Part shown: one piece after another, positions 57,286 through 64,000 of the stretch | How the letters are laid out: each line of letters opens with the position of its first letter | How positions within the stretch are numbered: position 1 is the stretch's first letter | From: Nephrocerus scutellatus | Lineage: Eukaryota > Arthropoda > Insecta > Diptera > Pipunculidae | Assembly (NCBI GenBank): GCA_947095585.1 | Contig: OX352762.1 | Location: 42,146,537-42,210,536, forward strand | Direction of reading: 5' to 3' | DNA length: 64,000 nucleotides | The notes under the pieces: generated by a model | The model's database searches: none | The model's input: only the letters and a program-made list of their open reading frames with translations | Told to the model about the DNA's origin: nothing | Made by a program: the position numbers and the translations under genes

Positions 57286-58014
57286 GTAAGTTTTCACCAA
57301 ATTAAGCTTAATTAAATTTTTTTAAAGAAAGGATATCTCATCCGCCCGGATGATTTGATTGGTGTGGCAAATGTTTAAATTATATTATTGTAAATATATC
57401 GTTTTCCTTTTTTCTTCGTTCGAATTAATCGAGAATTACGGGAGCAATAAGCTTCCCTGAATAAACCGAATTACGGTATTATAATATAAGTTCTCCAAGC
57501 CGGTTTCATCTAAAGAGAAAAATGTGTTTCCCTTTACGGTTACAATGAAATACACCTAAATTGCTTAGCACCAGTATTTAAATTTGTCGCATATTATTCT
57601 GATTTTGGTAGTGTTTTTTTGTGTATAAGAAAACAAAAATTTATTTTGATGTAATGAAAAGCCAGGCCTTGCATAAGCTCTATTTAGTTTGTATTGTTGA
57701 GTCGAATGTGTCTTTACCACTGCAGAAAATACGTTATTTTCGATAGCGAGATGCTTGTAAATTTTTTAATATTATATAATCTCCGCGGATAAGCATAAGC
57801 ATATTTTTTTGTCTCTAATTACATAAAAAAGGTCTCATTCCTTTATTAAGAATGTAAAGACTACGATAATTTTGAGTAGAATGTGACTGCAGAGAATCCT
57901 TCTCATTCGTTTGATTGATTTTGCTATATTTTAATAATAATAATAAAGAAATGAAATGAAGTTAAAAATTAACAGCTTTAGCATTTAATTTTTTTTCCAT
58001 ACTGCTTCCTACAG
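57286..58014 (+). other. Proposed intron, AT-rich
   Basis: 729 bp from GTAAGT to CTTCCTACAG, with a polypyrimidine run before the acceptor. No repeat or coding feature recognised. Confidence 0.3.
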
Positions 58015-58114
58015 GCGCGGTATTGTTGATGACAGGGGGTTAGAACCCTCGTTGGGGTACAATGACGATGGTACCCAGGATGGGTGGGTAGAGACCAAGA
58101 GAAGGTCTGCTTAG
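58015..58114 (+). CDS. Candidate exon 2 of an unknown spliced gene
   Basis: Begins GCGCGG after TTTTTTTTCCATACTGCTTCCTACAG (acceptor given here by position 57989-58014). Joined in phase 2 to exon 1, the frame reads RGIVDDRGLEPSLGYNDDG and then TQDGWVETKRRSA before a TAG at 58112-58114. The acidic, glycine-rich text is unlike the surrounding retroelements. No family recognised. Confidence 0.3.
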
Positions 58115-58160
58115 TATATAGTTGCCTGTTTTTCGGCACACATCAAAGTGACATGAAATA

Positions 58161-58394
58161 GTGGAGGTAACCCAAATGGGTCTCGAAGATTTGAGTATTC
58201 ATTTCTCCTCTCCTTCTTCTTTTCTGCTGGTAGAATTTCTAATTTTGTGTATTAGCACATGCATTATCTGTGGTAATGGAGTGAGCAACAGGTCAACCAA
58301 GACTCCGATCCCGATTGCCGACGAGCAGAGCCGAATATTAAGACGTGCACCCGGTTGGTCTATGCCGCGAGGTCAGTTGTGCGGCATAGACTAA
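58161..58394 (+). CDS. Unrecognised 77-residue frame with a C-x2-C-G motif
   Basis: Contains a hydrophobic segment (SFLLVEFLILCIS), then STCIICGNGVSNRSTK and ILRRAPGWSMPRGQLCG. CIICGN followed by a basic stretch resembles the start of a zinc-binding domain. TTTTCTGCTGGTAG at about 58232 could be a splice acceptor making CIICG part of a further exon. Speculative. Confidence 0.22.
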   Translation: MEVTQMGLEDLSIHFSSPSSFLLVEFLILCISTCIICGNGVSNRSTKTPIPIADEQSRILRRAPGWSMPRGQLCGID

Positions 58395-58754
58395 CGCGTG
58401 ACGCGCTAACTATTTACTACGGGAAACGGGGGTTATCAGCATCCACGCAGAAAGTCCATTACAGTCCAACAATTCTTGGAACTGACTGAAACTCAGGTAT
58501 TTGATAATACCGATATCTCGGACGAGGACTCTCAATTTATATCCGTAGTGATGTTGCGTTTCAACTTTTGTCTCAATTCAGCGAATGTCCAATCCGGCAT
58601 TTAATTTCATATGGCTGAGAGTATAGTTAAACTGAAAATGTGCGGGTGATTCCAATGTATACAATTCTGGGTGGCTTTGCCATTCTAGCCAGACAGCACC
58701 CGAAGGAAGCGGTGTTGAGATATTCGCTGAGTTTATTCACCTTACTCAGCTTGT
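58395..58754. other. Unassigned spacer next to LINE copy D
   Basis: No recognised coding sequence. It adjoins the 3' tail of LINE copy D (CATCATCAT near 58760). Confidence 0.4.
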
Positions 58755-61590
58755 CAATCATCATCATATTTTGCTCTACAACCGGGGTCCTGTCCTGGCC
58801 TCCCGCAAAAAGTCTCTCCACCGGTCCCGATTTCGAGCCGATGTCATCCAGCTTGGCACACCTAAACTCTGGGCGTCCTGGTCTACGCCATCCTTCCAGC
58901 GTAGGCTTGGTCGGCCTCGCTGTCACGTTCCATAAATCCTACCACAAAGGACTTTCCGAGCAGGATCCTCTTCGCTCATGCGAGCTAGGTGTCCTGCCAA
59001 CCGGAGCCTACCAAGCTTAATTTTCTTCACGATGTCGACATCGCGGTAACACTCGTAGATCTCATCATTTTAGAGTCTCCGGAATCCTCCTTCCTCACAT
59101 ACGGGGCCAACAATTCTCCGTAAGACTTTTCTCTCGAACGCGGCTAAGAGGTCAGAATGCTTTTTGCTAAGCACCCAAGTCTCGATTCCGTATGTAACAA
59201 CTGGTATGACCATTGTCTTATATATCAGCAGCTTGAATGTTATGGTTAAGTTCCTGGATTTGAAGAGCCTTGACAGGCTATAGTAGGCTTTGTTGGCTTT
59301 AAGCAACCGTGCGCGTATTTCTAGTATTTCCATGCTGTTATCGGCTGCTATAGTTGACCCGAGATAGTTAAAGAATTGCACTTCTTCAAATTCGCGCTCC
59401 ACTATGTGAATTGTGGGACCAATGCTAGATCTTATACTCGCAGACGTGGCCACCATGTACTTTGTTTTGCTCTCATTTATGTGCAGTCCCAGATTTCGTG
59501 CCTCTGGATGAAAGCTTTCTGTACAGCTCTTGGGTTTCTACCAACAATGTCAATATCGTTTGCGTAAGCCAGTATCTGAATGGACTTATAGAGGATTGTT
59601 CCTCTTGCCGTTACGTCAGAGTCTCGATACACTTTCTCCAACTCCAGGTTTAGGAGGACGCAGGCCAGTCCATCCCCTTGTCGGAGCCCGTTATAGATGT
59701 TGAATGGGCTTGATAGTGATCCGGATATTTTTACTTGGCTTATAACATTGGTCATGGTCAACCTACATAGTCGTGTCAGTTTATTTGGGATGCCGAATTC
59801 TCTCATGGCTTTATAAAGTTCTTCTCTGGCTATGCTATCATAGGCGGCTTTAAAGTCTATAAAAAGATGGTGTAATGAGTTTTGAAACTCTAGACATTTA
59901 TCCATCACCTGTCTTAGGGTGTAAATCTGATCAGTTGTTGATTTGCCTGGGATGAAGCCACACTGGTATGGACCAATGATGACTTTAGCGTATGGGGCTA
60001 TCCTGTCTTGAAGGATAAGGGAGAAAGTCTTATAAGCGATACTCAACAACGTTATACCACGATAATTGCTGAATTTTGTGATATCTCCCTTCTTATGTAT
60101 GGGGCACAGGATGCCTCTTCGTCAGTCTTCTGGCATAGCTTCTTCTTCCCATACATGCACTATTATTTCATGAATTGCTTGGTGTAAGGTGGGGCCTCCT
60201 ATTTTTATCATTTCCGATCCCATCAGATCCCGGGGCCTTATTATTTTTGAGCCGATTTATCGCTCTGCTAACTTCGTCTATTCTTGGTGGCGGCAGCATA
60301 GTATGATCTTCGGTCATTGGTGGAGCCTCAAATTCCTCAGTTAACTGGTCATTTCTCAACTCATGAAAGTGCTCTTCCCATCGCTCTAAGATGCCTTTAA
60401 GATCGGCGATCAGATTACCCTCTTTGTCCTTGCAGTATGTGCAACGCGGTGAATATTGCGTCATACCGCGGACTCTTTGGTAGAACTTCCGCTCCTGGTG
60501 CGGTCCTTGCTCTCTGTACTGTTCCAGATCACGGACGAGATTCTTCTTCCAGGCTGCTTTCTTTCGCCGGTGAACTGTTTTTTCATATCTTCTGAGCTCT
60601 TTATATTCATCTTCGCGTTCTATGAGATTGTTGCATTGCTCGGTACGCACATTCTTACGTTCAGTCGCTAGCTTACATTCGTAATCGAACCAGTCGTTCC
60701 GATCTCTACGACTATTGCCTACAATGGAGTCAGCATTACTAATGACAGTATTCTTAAGGCGTGTCCATTTCTTTTCTACGCCCGGCATCTCAGCCCAAGG
60801 ACTTACTCTCGCTGCATTTAGGGCGAGTCCTATCGCTTGACCGTAGTTGTTTCTGGTCTCTTCATTGCGAAGGGCAGCCGTGTTGACTCGAATCTGATTC
60901 GCGGATGCAGTCTTTCGTGATGATGCAATCCGCGCTCGGAGCACCAACCAACAAGACAGTGGTCCGAGTCGACGTTGGCACCTCGGTACGTTTGTACCGT
61001 CATCAGGTTCGGGTTGTGGCGGCGGTCTATCAACACGTGGTCTATCTGGTTGCGAGTGGCTCCATCGGGAGATACCCAGGTGGCTTTGTGGATATTTTTA
61101 CGCGCAAACCTTGTACTCGCAACGACCAAACTATTGCTTGCTGCCATCTCTATGACTCGTTGTCCATTGTCATTAGTATTCTCGTGTAAGCTATGGGTGC
61201 CAATGTATTGCCTGAACGCTGGCTCCCTACCTATTTTAGCATTCATTTCCCCCCAGAATGATTTTTACATCATACTGAGGGCAGGCATGGAGTTCCCGTT
61301 CGACTGATTCAAAGAATTCTTCTTTTTCATCATCTGGGGAATCCTCTGTAGGTGCGTAAAAGTTTATGAGGTGCATAGCCGTTCATTAATTGCTTTAAAG
61401 CCGATAACGGTGAGTTTCATTCTTTCGCTGACTAGAAACGGGAGGAGGCGAGGTTATTGGCCTCGCGCCAACCTTACTTTGAAGGGACTAGCCCGATCAT
61501 TCAGCTTTTCCTGCATTGGAGGAAACTTACCGGCAGCCACCACGTGGAGGTTTGATCGCACTTCCACCAGTCAGAGATAGTTACGGCCAC
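58755..61590 (-). pseudogene. APE-type LINE, copy D
   Basis: The longest copy of this LINE. Endonuclease pieces at 61400-61230 and 61246-60830 (NAKIGREPAFRQYIG, DHVLIDRRHNP). Linker frame 60947-60168. Reverse transcriptase frame 60049-59477 (ITLLSIAYKT, GPYQCGFIPGKSTTDQIYTL, HLFIDFKAAYDSIAREE, NGLRQGDGLACVLLNLELE, LAYANDIDIVG). A 13-bp deletion near 59506 shifts into 59456-59070 (NYLGSTIAADNS to FERKVLRRIVGPV), and the C-terminus lies at about 59040-58800. The catalytic YADD is YAND (59555-59566). It shares the LVG frameshift with copy C. Ends in an ATG-rich tail at 58760. Confidence 0.87.
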
Positions 61591-63020
61591 CTGCAATTCT
61601 AGAGCATTCTGTGTTATTCCCCCTATAATGCTGATGGCTGACAGCTTTTATATTTATTTGTAAACTTGGTCAGAACACAAAGGGACCGCCAATAAAGTTG
61701 ATCCCAATGAATTTTAAAAGTTTGTAAAATGAATTTTAACTTTTCAAGTATGTTTGAGGCAGTACATTGAAATCGTCTGAACTGCATTTTAATATCCTTC
61801 CAAGCTGTTCTAGGAGTTTCTATTTCTGTGGAGTATACCAGCACTCTATTTCTTCCTCACACAAAAAAAACTAGAGGAGTTAGATGACCTAGACTAACAA
61901 AATACATTTAAAATGCATTTGAAAATGCAAATAACATTACGTCCACTGTGGCAAGGAGAACCATCCAGCTGAAAGAACATGTCAGTAATGGGACGTATTT
62001 TATCAATTTTTTGCAGGTGATTCGTCAAAAGTTGCAGGTATCTGTTTCAATTTAGCCGTTCGAATATTATGGAAGACCAATGAAATGATCTATACTTAAT
62101 AAATTTACGAAGATGCTAGATTGACAACATTGGATTGAATTCATCCCAGTGATGAAGGTTGTGTAAGTTTGTCACTCCGTACTTCGTAAAAGTAGCTTCA
62201 TTGTCCAAGTAAGACGTGCTTTTCTAAGTGACATGAAAAAATGAATTCTAATTTTAACACACGGAACGGCAATTTTGTGAGTAGATATTAGAAAACCCCA
62301 ATCATGATCGTGCTTTTATTGGAAGGATCTTAGTAAGCCCCCCTCCCCGTAATTAACCGCTTTAAGTATTTATCACCTTAACACCCTGTATACATATGAT
62401 AAATACATGTTTTACTTTCCCTTACATAGTAAAAGGAAGTGTAGTAATCATGAAAATTTTCGAACTCGGGATTTTTGCAGATTTTCCTTATCTCCAGAGT
62501 CCTTATCTCCAGAGTCAGAAAAGCGAAAAGAATCTCTGTCTGTGTCCACTCTACAGCTAGACGGCTGAATTTATGGGGATGAAAATTCATATTTAAGCTT
62601 TTTACGTAAATTGGGAGGTCCCCGTGGATTTTGGCGAGAATCGGCCAACCAGAAGTAGCTCTTGGACAGTTTATCGAGTTTTTGCAAATACCTCAAAAAG
62701 TATAGCACTTATGAGAAATCTAAGTCAAAAAGAAATTTAACAAAAACAAGCCATAAAAATTAAAAATGTTCATGTAAATGCTCCAATAACCAAAATTATA
62801 CTGAATTCCACTATAAACGCTGAAATATAAAAACACATGCGAAGCACTGCAACCCAACAACATTAATCGTAAAGCAAACAGCGCTGCTCACAGCCCACAG
62901 CTCGCGCACAACGCACACAGAACACAGTCATTGCAGTATGAAATGATCTGATGCCACTATATGGGGAAAATTGTATGGAAAGGCAAAAAAAAAACAACCC
63001 ATAAAAATTAAAATTTTTCA
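61591..63020. other. Unassigned part of the duplicated tract (inverted copy)
   Basis: Mirror of 34440-35829. Contains no recognised gene. Short frames (61623-61844, 62378-62590) equal those of the left copy. Confidence 0.5.
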
Positions 63021-63425
63021 TGTAAATTCTCTAGTCGGGGATACATAATGTGCAGCTTGAATAAAATCGGGTAAATTTTTTAAAATTTTTGTTAGGGAGC
63101 CCCCGACCATGGGGCCCGATTACTTTCAAATTTTTACAAAAAGTGTTGTCCATCGGAGATACACATGCGTATAAAATTTGAAGAAAATCAGGTAAAATTT
63201 TGTCAAAAATTTGTATGGGTGCCCACCGACCCCGGGGAACGATCGCTTCAAAATTTTTACAGAAATTGTTGCCCATTGGAAATACACATTCGTATAAAAT
63301 TTGAAGGAAATCGGGTATGTTTTTTATAAAATTTGTATGGGTGCCCCGACCACGGGTACTAATCAAATTATATAAAAAAATGTTGTGCATCGGAAGTTTG
63401 AAAAAAATCGGGTACTTATTTTTAT
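63020..63425. repeat. Satellite-like repeat, about 120-bp period (site 3)
   Basis: Three units at about 123-bp spacing, mirror of 34010-34390 and same family as 17640-18360. Confidence 0.85.
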
Positions 63426-63429
63426 AAAA

Positions 63430-63880
63430 TTTTTATTTTACTCTCAGCCAGCAACACTGAGGGACTAGGTGGAAAGCCTATCATCACCAACGTCAAAGTC
63501 CTACCAAAGACGAAAATTCCAGTTCGCTTGGACATTATCTTTGGCCAACGAAAATACCAAACCTGCAGAGCCGATTTCCATCTCGTGCCAGTGGAGCCAG
63601 TCACACCCGAGACTTGGGCACCGTTCGAGTGAGCACTAACAGCGTTGTTTCTTGATCAATGGAGGCTACCGCCGAAACCATATTTGCAGACGTCCCAACA
63701 ATGACGACTCCATCACCCTCATCGTCACCACCGAGAACATATAACATATCCATCACCATACGACATCGATAAAATATAAATACTTAAAAAAAAAATTAAT
63801 GACTGGAAAAAAAAGAAGAAAAAAGATGTTTCTGACATAATACAAAATAAATAAAAGAATAAAATAAATTTAAGAAAAAA
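63430..63880 (+). pseudogene. Gypsy pol 3'-end fragment (inverted copy)
   Basis: Mirror of 33525-33985, so it reads on the plus strand here (KPIITNVKVLPKTKIPVRLD). Carries the 25-bp deletion at about 63543. Confidence 0.72.
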
Positions 63881-64000
63881 ATAAAAAAAAACAAAAAAAA
63901 TTATTTAAATAAATTTGGAAAGGAAAATATATGGACAAAAATGGAAAATGAAATTAAATGTAATAATAAATTTATTATCATCATCATATTTGGCTCTACA

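Larger units (their letters stand above)
59840..64000 (-). repeat. Right copy of the 4.2-kb inverted duplication (runs off window)
   Basis: Reverse complement of 33400-37584. The last bases of the window, the complement of TGTAGAGCCAAATATGATG, correspond to the 3' end of LINE copy B at 33400, so the duplication may continue beyond the window. One 25-bp deletion (about 63543) distinguishes it from the left copy. Confidence 0.9.

Overview
The window looks like transposon-dense, probably heterochromatic, insect DNA. A brachyceran fly is most likely, judging from the mixture of BEL/Pao, Ty3/Gypsy (including mag-like), R1- and Jockey-like LINEs, an IS630/Tc1/mariner-type transposase, foldback-type elements and AT-rich spacer. 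I see no rRNA, tRNA, CRISPR or bacterial-type gene. I recognise no host gene with certainty. The best host-type candidates are a Myb/SANT-like exon at about 16.9-17.05 kb (minus) and a possible two-exon coding segment at 57.2-58.1 kb (plus).

Left part (1-23.7 kb). A degenerate BEL/Pao copy (1-4.75 kb) carries a MULE/foldback-like MITE with a 9-bp target duplication. It is followed by a second, decayed BEL/Pao element (4.9-9.6 kb). Next comes a Ty3/Gypsy element (10.5-16.3 kb) split by an inverted, LTR-bearing Gypsy element of another lineage (11.76-14.75 kb). After that lie a Myb-like exon, a satellite with a period of about 120 bp (17.6-18.4 kb), a foldback-like element with repeat-built arms (18.5-20.2 kb), a Jockey-like LINE on the minus strand (20.3-22.4 kb) and the first copy of an abundant APE-type LINE (22.4-23.7 kb).

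Middle (23.7-44 kb). A cluster of inverted-repeat elements (24-26.45 kb) abuts a truncated mariner-type transposase (26.45-27.18 kb). Next are an R1-like LINE remnant (27.8-28.7 kb), a second copy of the first BEL element (28.8-31.2 kb, duplicating its gag, LTR and MITE), and two APE-type LINE copies (31.2-33.4 and 35.8-38.2 kb). A Gypsy pol on the minus strand (38.2-40.5 kb) follows, then unrecognised DNA.

Right part (44-64 kb). BEL (minus, 44.8-46.7 kb) and Gypsy (plus, 47.6-50.1 kb) remnants are followed by a BEL pol (minus) split by the youngest element of the window, a mag-like Gypsy (51.95-56.17 kb). Its 1112-residue pol frame is open, and its LTRs read as identical over 307 bp. From 59.8 kb to the window end the sequence is a near-exact inverted copy of 33.4-37.6 kb.

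Nothing here forms a cooperating pathway: the genes are retroelement gag/pol, LINE and transposase genes, nearly all broken. The real interest lies in the structure: nested insertions, an inverted segmental duplication about 22 kb apart, mosaic LINE copies, and unusual foldback/MITE architecture. I did not find convincing evidence of a new functional system.
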